NCBI RefSeq assembly: GCF_046630445.1
Contig: NC_092340.1
Location: forward strand, 20,953,001 to 21,017,000
Direction: 5' to 3'
From: Rutidosis leptorrhynchoides
Lineage: Eukaryota > Streptophyta > Magnoliopsida > Asterales > Asteraceae
DNA: 64,000 nt
Numbering within the stretch: position 1 is the first letter of the stretch; each line of letters begins with the position of its first letter. This document shows, piece by piece, positions 27,696 through 38,594 of this stretch. The translations under genes were made by a program, and so were the position numbers. The notes beneath the pieces are model-generated. The model worked only from the letters and a program-made list of their open reading frames with translations. It did no database searches and had not been told where the DNA came from.

Positions 27696-28932
27696 ATGGC
27701 ATCTTCTTCATCTTGCCATAGTCCTGGAGGTTTCGTTTCATATATGACGGGGATGATTACTGTTTATGAGGCCGCCATCTCTCAAGACAACCTACGCTTT
27801 CCACTTACCCAATTTTTTCGCAGTGTCTGCGAATATTACAAGATCGCTATTGCTCAACTTCATCCAAATGCAATTAACAAAATCGTGTTGTTTGAGATGT
27901 ACTGTAATGATATCAACAAACAACCGCTGCTTAACGTGTTTTGCTCATGCAATAGCCTTGTGCTATACAATGCGGGATGGTTCTCTTTCCGCAGTAAGCT
28001 TGGCGTAATGACCTCGCCCAAAGACTCGATTGGCAACTGGCGCAGTTCTTTCTTTTTTATCAACAACACCACTCATGTGGATAGTAGTATACCTAAAAAG
28101 TGGTGCACTGAACTTGATGGCACTCTTAATGACAGGGTTGTGCTTGAAGATCTTGAATCTGACATTCTTAAAACAATCAAGGGTACAGGCCTAATCCTGC
28201 GAACATACTCAAACGTACCGCTGTACATTGGTAGGGTTTCGATCCAGTGGCCGTGGAGCGACTGCGATGCACTTTTAATCGACCAAATGAATAATGGTAT
28301 TTCGCCTAAACTTTTCGCATTATATAAATTTTTTTTGTGTCTTCGCATATCCTTATGCGTTTTAATTTTCGCAGTGATTGAGCTTGGCCTAATCATGAGG
28401 TCAGCAGATATTAGCAGGATCAGACCTGCTCGCCGCTTAAAAAATAGCAACGGCGTGATTATCCCAATTGATGAACCAATCATCAACAAGCTTTTCATTT
28501 CAGGCGGTGAAGACCGAGGTAAGCGAAAAGCCACTGAAAGTGCAACTACCCCGCGCAAAAGACGCATGCGCACTATATCTGAACAAGAAGCAAGTAAGCA
28601 ATTGTTAATTTCGCAATATTTGTTCATTACACCCTTATTATTTTCTCACAGATTTGCTATATTTACTTATCTGTTTGTAGTTGTCCTTTTAGATTCAACT
28701 GGTGAAGCTATACCGCTCTACAATATTACGGGGAGTATCCCCACGGATATTCTTGAAGAGCCTGGGCATGAGGACTTAAAAATTCTTTCCGACGCAGAAG
28801 CGTCTAATCAGGAAGAAGAAGAAGAAGAAGAAGAAGAAGAAGAAGAAGAAGAAGAAGAAGAAGAAGAAGAAGAAGAAGAAGAAGAAGAAGAAGAAGAAGA
28901 AGAAGAAGAAGAAGAAGAAGAAGAAGAAGAAG

Positions 28933-28963
<31 letters not shown>

Positions 28964-29594
28964 CGCAGAGGCAGAAAAAGCCAATCGTTTGTACCGCAGG
29001 CTCTATAAATTCATTCCCAAAGAAACAAAAGATCAATACCACAAGCTGGCATATCCTCAAGTGGAAAGACAACGACTGCACAATTGCTATAATGCAATTT
29101 GCCTAGCTGTTGAAAACATTGAGCGTTTTACTGATATTTCGGATGAATATGAAAAGCAAGTCAAAATTGCTACTGCTCATGAAAGAAAAGCGCGGAAGTT
29201 TGAGGCACAGCTTAAAAAGGCTGCAGAGGAAAACATCCAACTCAAAAAGAGGGCGGAGAATGCCGAAAAGGAATTCGCTCAGCTTGTCAAATATCTGCCG
29301 AAATTCGCAGATAAAGTGATGGATTCACAACCAGTCACTGAAAAATTCTGAGCATATGCCCAAGCATCCAAACTCGCCACACGCTGCGAGTGGTATGACT
29401 TATTGTGCAAACTTGGTGATCTCTCTCAACCCCTCCCCTCAGATATGGCAAGTGAAATATGTGCCACAGATGATGCTCGGGAAGCACTCGCAAGGGCAAA
29501 GAAGGAGGTTGAGAAAGTCAGCATACCAGCCTTAGAGGAACTGGTTCAACAAGAGGGCGTTACTTTTGCAGACTTTAAAGCGCTAGAGCTTTAA
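27696..29594 (+). CDS. Antisense extra gene of element D (plant gypsy-type transposon domain, PF04195-like)
   Basis: The main open frame is 551 residues (27696-29351), and coding-like sequence continues to 29594. It looks broken about once. The N-terminal part has the pattern of the 'putative gypsy type transposon' domain: FVSYMTGMITVYEAAISQDN, RFPLTQFFRSVCEYYKIAIA, QLHPNAINKIVLFEMYC, then a WFSF and W+SSFFF motif (residues 12-120). A basic segment (KRKATESATTPRKRRMR, about 276-292) could be a nuclear signal. Then come about 50 consecutive Glu (GAA tract 28812-28962) and a Lys/Glu-rich coiled-coil C-terminus. Two AT-rich, hydrophobic stretches look like introns, ending at about 28374 and 28680. 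The function of this family is unknown. The match is recalled from family patterns, not searched. Confidence 0.65.
28812..28962 (+). repeat. (GAA)n tract coding poly-Glu
   Basis: About 50 GAA codons in a row within the antisense gene. The complement gives a spurious poly-Phe frame on the minus strand. Confidence 0.95.
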
Positions 29595-30322
29595 ATTGTC
29601 TTAGTTAGATTTCAAACGCTTATTTCGCAATCCTTAATTGCGTTTTTTGTAATTATTCGCGCTTTTTTGCGCTTAATACTAGTAACATATTTTCATTCCG
29701 CAGTTGCAACTTATCTTATTTATATAGCGCTTCACTTTATCATATATTCATAATTCAGACTTGCCCTTTGCAATTTCCGCATTCGCTATTGTGCACAAAA
29801 CAAACACGTACTTTATGCAAAACAATCTTTTAATCATTATGAATCTTCTAAGTCCGATAAATTGATCCTTACGCAAATTTAGCATTGCGAAGCATCTAAG
29901 CATTGGCAAGATCAAATACTTAGGAAATTTTATCCTTTCGCAATATTTTCAATTTAACACAAGTGAGCAATTTCATCACTTGGTTTTTAGCATATTAATT
30001 CGCAATGTATGCTTGCATTATTATAATATTTAAGCAGGTCATGTTTAGCGAAACCATGCCATTTTACTTAAAGTACCCGCAGAATAAACATTAACTTAGT
30101 GTTATAAAAAATAAGCAATTGTATTCTGCAAAATAAGCACTACGCGTGGCCACACGCAGTGTTTTTGCTTTGTTGAGAAACAACTACTAACACTGAAATT
30201 AACTTTGCTTTGTTCATTAATTTTTCGCGATACGAAATTCAGAATACAATCGTAGCATATCAAACATTGATCAAATTTCCACTAAGCATATCATAACTTT
30301 TTTCTACTATAAATTTTCGCAC
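29595..30322. other. Element D: spacer between antisense gene and protease
   Basis: AT-rich, with scattered TTCGC and GCGCTT motifs. No reverse transcriptase, RNase H or integrase is visible. The antisense gene (plus) and gag-protease (minus) converge on this stretch, so both transcription units should end here. Confidence 0.6.
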
Positions 30323-31038
30323 TTATTCAGAGTGGATTGAATGCCCCTCAACACCCTTATTTTCACTTGCCATAATCATAGCACAAAACGGCTCTTCTTC
30401 CGCGAAAGTGAGCGTGCCAATTCCCTTATTAGCAGAAAATTTAACCATGCCATGTATAGTAGAAGGGATAGCGCCAAACATGTGCAAAACAGTGCGCCCA
30501 AGTATCGTATTAAATCTCGACTGATTACGCATTATATACAGATTCAACAAGGCTTGGCGTCTCAGCGACTCATCGCAATCATCAACTAGTTCCATTTGCA
30601 ATTCCAACTGGCCAACAGGCCAAGTTGACTCTCCTGAAAATCCAGCAAGTGAAACTGCAGTAGGTTTCATCAAAGCCTGGATATTTGCGGGTAGTTTGCT
30701 CAAACATTGTTCATAACATCTACACTGCTACCAGTGTCCACATGTACCTTCATGACCATAATTCCAGTGTTTGCAATGCGGCATGAAACTACCACTAGTT
30801 TATCAACATCCGCAGTCAGAATTGCAGGAGGAAAAGTAATAGAAGGACATTTCCAACTTACAATCTGTTCAGATATTTGAAATACCGACATTTCGCCTTG
30901 CACTTCCACCACATTAATGACCTGAATTCCGCGCTGGTTTTCTTTCTTACTCACCATCTTTACTCCCAGATTTTTCACCATGGGAGCCTTTTGCTCAGCC
31001 ACATTTGGTATATTTGGAGCATTGGTTTCTGTAAGCAC
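30323..31038 (-). mobile_element. Protease region of element D
   Basis: Minus strand reads VHVDTGSSVDVMNN, an aspartic protease active-site motif, followed downstream by LAGFSGESTWPVGQLEL and FNTILGRTVLH, the usual Tat/gypsy protease order. Broken. No pol follows. Confidence 0.8.
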
Positions 31039-31265
31039 AATAATCGCATTCGCAGTACTGGCAGTACCCTGCGTGATTAAATGGTCCAGCTTGCCTTGCT
31101 CATATGCCTCCGCGATCAGTTCCGCTAAGTCTCTACAATGATTGGTGTCATGACCATAATCATCATGGAAAACACAAAACTTTGACCTATCCCGCCTTCT
31201 ATGCTCCCATAAAGGCTATGGATCAGGAAAAAAACTTAGCAACCCTTTCTTGTAACAAAATTTCC

Positions 31266-32848
31266 TTAGGCGTTTTTGTTAACATCTGAATGATATTGAA
31301 AAAACTCATTGTTCCATTTTCGCATAGAATAGCGATCTCGACGGCCATTTCCATGATTGTCATTCTGACCCTGAAACCTATCATTTCGCCGGTAACCGCC
31401 ACCGCCATTTCTCCGCGGAAAACCATTACCGCGGTAATTATCACCGTTGCCATCACGAAAAGAATCATTGTCATCCCGCCAACTTTTTTCCTTACCCCAT
31501 CCACATGCAGGAGTTATAGTGCTATCTTCTCCACCACGGAGATAGTCATATGGTTCCTGCTGAACTTTAGCGAAAGTTGGCGGAACATCTCTTTGCAATC
31601 TTCGCACAAGTGTCGGATGTCGCTGTGGGTTAATAGCATGCAAAAAACCAGAAACTTTTTGGTCTTCATTCAAACTTGGTATCTTTTGACACTCATAAAT
31701 GTACCGCGAAAGTAACGCGCTCAGAGTTTCTTTGCTGCCTTGTTTAATATCATGACATTCTTCTTCTGCGGTAAAAGATTTTGAAAATGCAACAAAAACT
31801 TATCGCGAAGATCAATGAAACCAATGATACTACGAGCTTGCAGGCTATGAAACCACTCCCTAGCGGATCCTTGCAAGACCATAGGAAATACTCTACACGC
31901 AACCGGTTCATCCCAATTATAGGTGCTTACCACACCTTCAAATCGCTGCAAAAAGTTCAAGGGGTCAGTTAACCCTGAACAAACTCCCAACGTCGCTGGC
32001 ACTATAGGCGGTGTAACAATTGGATAATCAGAAATATGCTGGACAAACTTGTCTGCAGCAGTGGTGATTTTAGTGGCCTTTTTTGTGCGAGTATCAGTAT
32101 TGTCCGCACAAAACTTGGCGATCATATCTTGCAAAAAATTCGGTTGTGTAAACTTATGTTGCATTGACTTAGGCGCAATGCTTCTAAAAGCATTCGCTAA
32201 AAAATGTTGAGCATCTTCTCTGCGAATATCACCAGATGCTTCACCTTCATTCCCATGACGAGGGAAAGGTGTTGGTGGTCGCCTTCGCTTAACATGTGGA
32301 ATTTTTACAAATTCTTCCGCATTGTCCGAATCATCAGAAAATTCATTCTCTTCTCTTGGCGCTTTCGCAGTCTTCAAATTATAAACAGAATTTAAGATAA
32401 CACGTTCATCCGCACCATCGCTATCACTATCGCAATGATCAATGACTAAGCGATCAGCTTATGATCCAGAATCATTCAACAACCGTAAATAAGTTCGCGG
32501 TAAACGAGTTTCACGAAAATATTTTCTAGCTTGCTCAATAGCAGTACCAAGTACTTTGTCTGCTTTTCCAGCCAAAATCTTTAATCGCTTACCATCAGCG
32601 ATGGTTTCTTCGCGATGTTGCTACAAATTCCTGCGTGCGACCATTTTTTCAGCAGCGACCTTTAGTTGTGAATCAGCATTAATAGGATTGCCACTAGGCT
32701 CCTTAACTAGCAATTCTTTCCCTGAACCACCCGCGATAGTGTTAGCGTTTTCCTGCGTACTACTTGACAAAGCATTTTGAAAATCATTAACTAACGCATC
32801 ATCATTGACAGAACTTCCTGTTTGTTTCATGTTAGTTGCCATATTCAA
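31266..32848 (-). mobile_element. Gag region of element D
   Basis: Contains a gag core typical of Tat-type elements: GLTDPLNFLQRFEGVVSTYN, RVFPMVLQGSAREWFHSL, GFIDLRDKFLLHFQN (about 31760-31975, minus), and a Gly/Arg/Asn-rich C-terminus (31290-31500). Broken in a few places. Confidence 0.8.
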
Positions 32849-32998
32849 CGATCAAATCAACTAATACACTTCAGCGACTTCCTGCAATTCATCATAATAA
32901 TACATGATTTAAATTAAACCAAGCAATTGATTGTTTGACAGCACAAAACAAAAAGTTCAAGTTTAATTCGTAAAAAGCGTCCCACGGATGGTGCCAAT

Positions 32999-33485
32999 TG
33001 ATCGATCCTAAATCAAGTTATTACTTAATTAAGGATCGAGTGCAATAATAAGATGGAGGATGGGATGTTTGATGATTATTTTAGGCCCCGATGATCGTCT
33101 TTCACTTTAGCAATCAAGTGATCAACCACCTCAACCCGGTCTTGATTGTTAATTAGCATGATTCACCTTAGCGCGATGTAAAAATCCCTTGGGCAAGATC
33201 ACAAGTGGAAATCACAAAGGCTCGGGAAAATGGCAGAGAATCAACAACCTATAAATGAGAGGCCATGCTCTCTATTTATAGTATTCGAAATATCCGCGGT
33301 TTGCGGATTGCTTAACTATCCGCGGAAACTTAGCGGATTAAACCGCAGTCTTTTGTTAATGCGAGAACATAACTGTTGTGCTTATTTTCAGCGAATATTG
33401 CATCACTTTGGATTATAATTCGTGTAATTCTATCTTTAGCTCTTGGCAAATAAAATATACATATACAATACTATGTATATGATCA
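32999..33485 (-). repeat. 5' LTR of element D
   Basis: Same ends as the 3' LTR. A sense TATA box (complement of CTATTTATAG, 33272-33281) and a plus-strand TATA-like motif (CTATAAATGAG, 33249) are both present. Confidence 0.9.
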
Positions 33486-34214
33486 ATGACAACTAGTCAC
33501 GGGTACGTTTCTTCTCACAACTCTTGTATTTCGTGTTTATTCGATTCGGGTACCGTTAGACGTTTTATAACCAAGGATTTTACTCGTACTCTTTGCACTC
33601 CACCACTCCCCCCAGATACTACTTATGCAATTCAAGTGACCAACGGAAAACTATTACGTTAAACTTTTGGGTGAAGAATTTGAAATTTGACTTGATACCT
33701 ATAGAACTAGGAAGCTCGAAACCTATTCGTTAAGAAGAAAATGTTTCCCTGCAATTGTGTATAGATTAGCGTGGATTAAATGAAATTCCGGGTAAGAACT
33801 GATATCCTCTTCCCCGTATCGATGACCTCTTGATCAATTATAAGGATTCCGTGTGTATTCCAAAATCGACCTCCATTCCAATTATCATCAAATGAGGGTT
33901 AAGGGAGAAGATGTCTCCAAAACCGCTTTCCGAACTCGCTACGATAGTTATGAATTTCTTTTAGTGACCGTTCAGTTTATCTAAGGCTCCGCCCATATTC
34001 ACAGATCTTATGAATCGCGTATGTAAACTTATTTAGACAAATCCGTTATCGTATTGCTAGATGATGTCTTAACCTATTCAATTCAAGCAAAAAGGAAAAC
34101 AAACAGCGTCTCCGCCTCACGCTCGAACTCTTGAGAAAAGAGCAACTCCATGCCAAATTCTCCAAGTGTGAATTTCGGTTAAACGAAGTCAAATTTATAG
34201 ATCATGTTGTTGGT
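33486..34214 (+). mobile_element. Element C: protease and start of reverse transcriptase
   Basis: After the insertion the protease resumes (CLFDSGTVRRFITKDF near 33535). Reverse-transcriptase fragments follow: YPLPRIDDL-like sequence near 33800, VSKTAFRTRYDSYEFL near 33912, and a DKSVIVLLDD-like stretch near 34040. The order matches Tekay-like chromoviruses. Heavily broken. TTGGT at 34210-34214 is the target duplication of the next insertion. Confidence 0.75.
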
Positions 34215-35070
34215 TGTGACGATCGCTCCAAATCCATATGGACAATACGTCATTCATTGATTTCATTGCGAGGTATTTGACCTCTATATGATACGTTTTG
34301 TAAACATTGCATTCTTTTGAAAAGGCACACCATAAATGAATATTTAAATCAAAGGTTTTCAACATCTGATGATTTTTACATATAGACAATCACTGTAAAT
34401 AATAGTTTACAATAATACTTCCGTTGACAATGCAGTCAAAATAAGATACATGGTGATGATTTGGTGAATGCAACGTTTCCTTGAAAAATATGCCATGTAT
34501 GACTCCATGCACATAGCTTGTCTAACATATAAGCAAACAGCGGAAGACTTCTAGAGAACCTGAGAATAAACATGCTAACAAGTGTCAACACAAAGGTTGG
34601 TGAGTTCATAATTTTAGTGTTTCGCATAATCTGTATATAAAGGTGGATCACAAGATTTCAGTTGTTTCATCCAAAAACGTTTATCAAATATTCTACAAGA
34701 TTGAGCACCCTGGTAACTAAGCTTTAACGTTATAATAAGTACCCCTGTTTTAACATACATGCAACCAACATGTACAATACACGCAATACAACGTGTACTA
34801 AACTCAAATAGTATACGTCTGTTTTATAGTTCAGGCTAGGGTTTCTATACCTGGAACAGACGGGGATGTCAAGCCCTATGGATCCATATACTACTACTCG
34901 CGCCCACCAGTTCTTATAACTGGCAGTTACTAGTTACCAAAGCTAAGGGATTTTCGGTTCAAACTCAGTGTAGAATTTAGTATGTACTTGTATCCATTGT
35001 GTTTAAAATAAAGTGCATGTATTTTTAGCCCAAAAATATATATTGCAAAAGCATTTAAAAAGGGAGTAAA

Positions 35071-35252
35071 TGAAACTCACGCATATAAATATTGTATATC
35101 GGTTAATAAAGCATTTGCATGTATTCTCAGCCCAAAAATGTAGAGAGTAAAAGGGATCTTATGAAACTCACGCACATAAATATTGTATATCGGTTAACAA
35201 AGCATTTTCATGTATTCTCAGCCCAAAAATGTAGAGAGTAAAAGGGATCTTA
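35071..35252. repeat. 91-base tandem duplication in solo LTR
   Basis: Two consecutive copies (35071-35161 and 35162-35252), each beginning TGAAACTCACGCA and ending GGGATCTTA or similar, with few differences. A partial third start follows at 35253. Confidence 0.85.
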
Positions 35253-35571
35253 TGAAACTCACCTTAGCAGCACATAAAGTTGTTCATCGTAATGTGACCG
35301 AAACTCGGAATATCAAATAATCGTAGATCTCAACATATCAATATTGAGATTCAATATTGTAGGAAAGTACGTAGACGCAACGGAGATGATAAATACTAGG
35401 TTTGATTCACAAATATACCCCCGAACATTACCCATAATCTCCTTGGCAATAACCCATAATTTTTTTAGCTCTATCCCGCTTGAAAACCATTTTGAAAGTG
35501 ACACGCTCATGACCTCATCGTAGTATTTTATGTATAATACTAATTAATAATAATATTACTAATAATATTAA

Positions 35572-35591
35572 GATTAATAATAATAATAATC

Positions 35592-35652
<61 letters not shown>
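35572..35652. repeat. (AAT)n microsatellite
   Basis: Runs of AAT with a short imperfect start, within the solo LTR. Confidence 0.9.
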
Positions 35653-35654
<2 letters not shown>

Positions 35655-35717
35655 TAAATAATTAAATGTTTACGGAGTATATGAAAATAAATAAGATCAA
35701 AGTGCAGAAATCGATCA

Positions 35718-35796
35718 ATTTATAGATGTAATCTGGAATCCATTGTCATGCGATCGCATGAGTTTCATTTGATATGGCCATGCGATCGCATGGCCA
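35718..35796 (-). promoter_or_regulatory. Paired palindromes plus TATA box in solo LTR
   Basis: In LTR sense (minus): a 22-base perfect palindrome centred on GCGATCGC (35775-35796), then TCATGCGATCGCATGA (35746-35761), then TATAAAT (complement of 35718-35724) about 22 bases further on. The layout is the same as in the Athila-like LTR. Confidence 0.6.
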
Positions 35797-36170
35797 GCTG
35801 TACCTGGTCACAAAGTTTTAACTTTTTGTTTGTCGACATAATTTAATAATAATATAATATATATAATTTAAATTAATTAATTATATATTATATTTTATTC
35901 CCGTGCTTAGTGGACTTGTAACTTTTGCTCCGATAAGTCGTACGTCATCACTCGACTTATGTCTCGGTTCCGGTTTTTCGAATGTCCTTTCGTACGCTGA
36001 GAAAATTTGTACATTACATTTTGGGACACGAACCTTAGTCAAAATATAGCCTTAAATTATCCCTAAATTATATCACTCGAAATATAACTTATACATTTGA
36101 GTGTTTTGGTCATTTACTTCTATAAATCATTGTCTCGATATTTGTTAAAATATATTTTAAAATAGTGTTT

Positions 36171-36330
36171 ACTGTAGCAATTCACTGTAGCAAAGTCAAT
36201 TTTTTACTGTAGCAATTCACTGTAGCAAATACAATTTTTACTTTAGCAATTCACTGTAGCAAATAGTGATTTCCGTAAACACTGTAGCATTTTGGGTACT
36301 GTAGCAATTTGAAAATACTGTAGCAAATTA
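36171..36330. repeat. ACTGTAGCA motif array
   Basis: Eight exact CTGTAGCA copies and one variant in about 160 bases, irregularly spaced, often as CACTGTAGCAAA or TACTGTAGCAAT. Confidence 0.85.
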
Positions 36331-36425
36331 GTGTTTTACTTGTTCATCTTAAACGCTTTAGTTAACTTATCTAAATATCAATCGAATCAATAAACGAATG
36401 TTACTATCGTTTACTAAATAACTTG

Positions 36426-36478
<53 letters not shown>

Positions 36479-36834
36479 CTTTTTAATATACATAAATCAG
36501 TTTTTAAATACACATTGGAAGTTATTTATAAATAAATTTTAATAATAAATATTTCAACTTATCGTATATATTCAAATAGATATTTAAACCAATAAGTTTA
36601 ATGTACGGTATCAAACAATTAATACATTGTTACCTTTTCAAGTTATAGTATATATGTATCTATTTACATATAATTGTTCGCGAATCTTCGAAAACAACCG
36701 AAGGGTATTTAAATATATAAAAGTAGTTCAAAAATTTTGAGATTCAGTTTTACAGACTTTGCTTATCGTGTCGGAAATGTTAATCATACAAAGATTAAGT
36801 TTAAATTTGGTCAGAAATTTCCGGGTCATCACAT

Positions 36835-38594
36835 TGGTGGTCAAGGTATTAATGTAAACCTCGCAAACATTGAAGTCACACGTAATCGGGAAACCCTCAC
36901 GACTCTGACTTGTATTCATAAAATCTTAGATCTCGCCGGTTATTACCGAAGATTCATTTCCGACTTTTCTCGTATTGCTCGTCCTTTAACCTCGTAAACT
37001 CACTAAGGGAAGAATTAAACCTCTCCGTGTTCGAACTTTGAATGTGATTATTCACACCAACCTTACTAGCCCAATTCGTGTAGCACAAGATGGAACTCAA
37101 ACATGGAAATATTTCTACGTGAACGCCTGAAGGGCATACTCTCTCGACTCGAAATCAAGGAAACTGAAATTCGTTATTTTGCACGAAGAATTTGAATACT
37201 TAATTATGGATCCGATCAATCTTCTCATCACCACGTACCATGAACATAACTCTGCTATTTCACTATTACCGTCTGATATTACTGGGACCCAAGATAACAC
37301 ACAATCCAAGGATACCTCTTTCTTCTTTGACTTATCGTCCTTATGCTTCTGATAATCGACCAACTACTACTTAACCCCGAACTATACAACTACGTGTACT
37401 ATCTCGTTCCCACCAAGTCTCAACATTTGGCCACAAGATGCGCAATATGGCTACATCAAGATGTAAACTCATCCTATTCTAAGTTCTCATTTCACTCCTA
37501 TCTTTTTGCTCGTACTTCCGTATAAGAAAACCTTTTGTATAATTGCTCAATGGAGAGAGAGACTCTTCACGTATTAATAGTATTCACCACAGGGGGGGAC
37601 TAGCCCTGGCGAACGTTTTTCAGTAGCCGATAAGAAACTTGTTCTAACAAACGCTTTCGAGCCCTAACTAAGTTGTTCAAACATATCTTAAGAAATTCTA
37701 TTCCAACACGGTGTACCATTGTCAATTATCCCAGATCGAAATACTCGTTACACATCTAGTTTACAAGAAGCCTTAGGAATACGTTTAGACATGAGTGCCG
37801 CGTATCATCCACAAACCGACAGAACAAGCAAAAGTACGATTCAAATCTTGGAAGGACATATTACAAACTTGTATTGTTACCTTTAGTTGTTTTCTCTTAC
37901 AACGATAACTATCACTCGTATAATAACGCCGCACTTTTCGAAACCTTATATGACCGCCAATGTTGATCTCCTATTGTTGGACCGAAGTAGGTGACAAGCA
38001 AATCCCCTGATCTGAACTCATTCAAGAAATAACAGTTAAAATCGTTCAAATCCAAAAAAAAAAAAACTCAAGACGGCCCGTAGTCGCTAAAAGAGCTATG
38101 CCGATGTTAGACGTAAGCCTCTCGAATCTCAAGTGGGTAACCACGAAATGCTAAAAGTCGCACCTTGAAAAGGTGTAATCCGTTTTGGGAAGACGAAGGA
38201 AGTTAAATCCGCGATATTAATCCTTTTGAAATCTTGGGGCGTATTGGACCCGCTACATACCGTTTAGATCATCCAACTCGATTAAGTTCCCGTTCATCCT
38301 ACATTCCATGTAACAAACTTAGAGACGTGTCCTGCGGAACATGAACGTGTTATTCTTCTAGATAAGCCTACTATTGATGACAAACTCCACTTCATGGGAG
38401 AACCGGTTGAAATTATGGATCATAAAACCAAACCTTAAGGCAACGTAATATTTCGACTGTCAAAGTTCGTGGGAATGCCCAAGGATGTATCTTCACTTAT
38501 TCGTAGAATTGACCACACAAGGTCTCGAGGAAGAGACATCGACTATTACTTCCCACTAAATTTCGGGACGAAGTTTCTTTTAAGGTGTGGGTAA
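36835..38594 (+). mobile_element. Element C: RNase H and integrase remnants, polypurine tract
   Basis: Begins with the end of reverse transcriptase (LDLAGYYRRFISDFSRIARP near 36930-36990). An integrase fragment AAYHPQTDRTS-like lies near 37799, followed by a chromatin-facing C-terminal part now too eroded to assign. The 3' end has ATTTCGGGACGAAGTTTC (38559-38576) and the purine tract AAGGTGTGGGTAA just before the LTR. Many breaks. Confidence 0.75.

Larger units (their letters stand above)
26760..33485 (-). mobile_element. Tat-like non-autonomous Ty3/gypsy element D with antisense extra gene
   Basis: A complete insertion with 487-base LTRs (26760-27246 and 32999-33485) and the target duplication ATGAC on both sides (26755-26759, 33486-33490). 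On the minus strand: 5' LTR, primer site (TTGGCACCATCCGTGGGAC, complement of about 32979-32997, the type usual in Tat elements), gag, protease, then about 0.7 kb without pol. A long gene then runs in the opposite (plus) direction (27696-29594) before the 3' LTR. The LTRs differ at about 19 of 487 sites (3.9%). Gag-protease is broken in several places. Extra antisense frames are known from plant Tat-lineage elements. Confidence 0.85.
34215..36834 (-). repeat. Solo LTR (LARD-like family) in element C
   Basis: Plus-strand ends TGTGACGATCGC and TTTCCGGGTCATCACA, flanked by TTGGT on both sides (34210-34214, 36835-36839), without interior. Length is 2620 bases. It contains the hairpin block (34586-34599), a tandem 91-base duplication (35071-35252), an AAT tract, two palindromes next to an inverted TATA box (35718-35796) and an array of ACTGTAGCAA motifs (36171-36330). 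Confidence 0.9.

Noticed and set aside
28776-29081. Poly-Phe frame on the minus strand
   Set aside because: Complement of the GAA tract in the antisense gene.
35071-36330. CRISPR-like spaced repeats
   Set aside because: Repeat length and spacing are irregular, the context is a plant LTR, and there is no cas gene; these are ordinary LTR tandem repeats.
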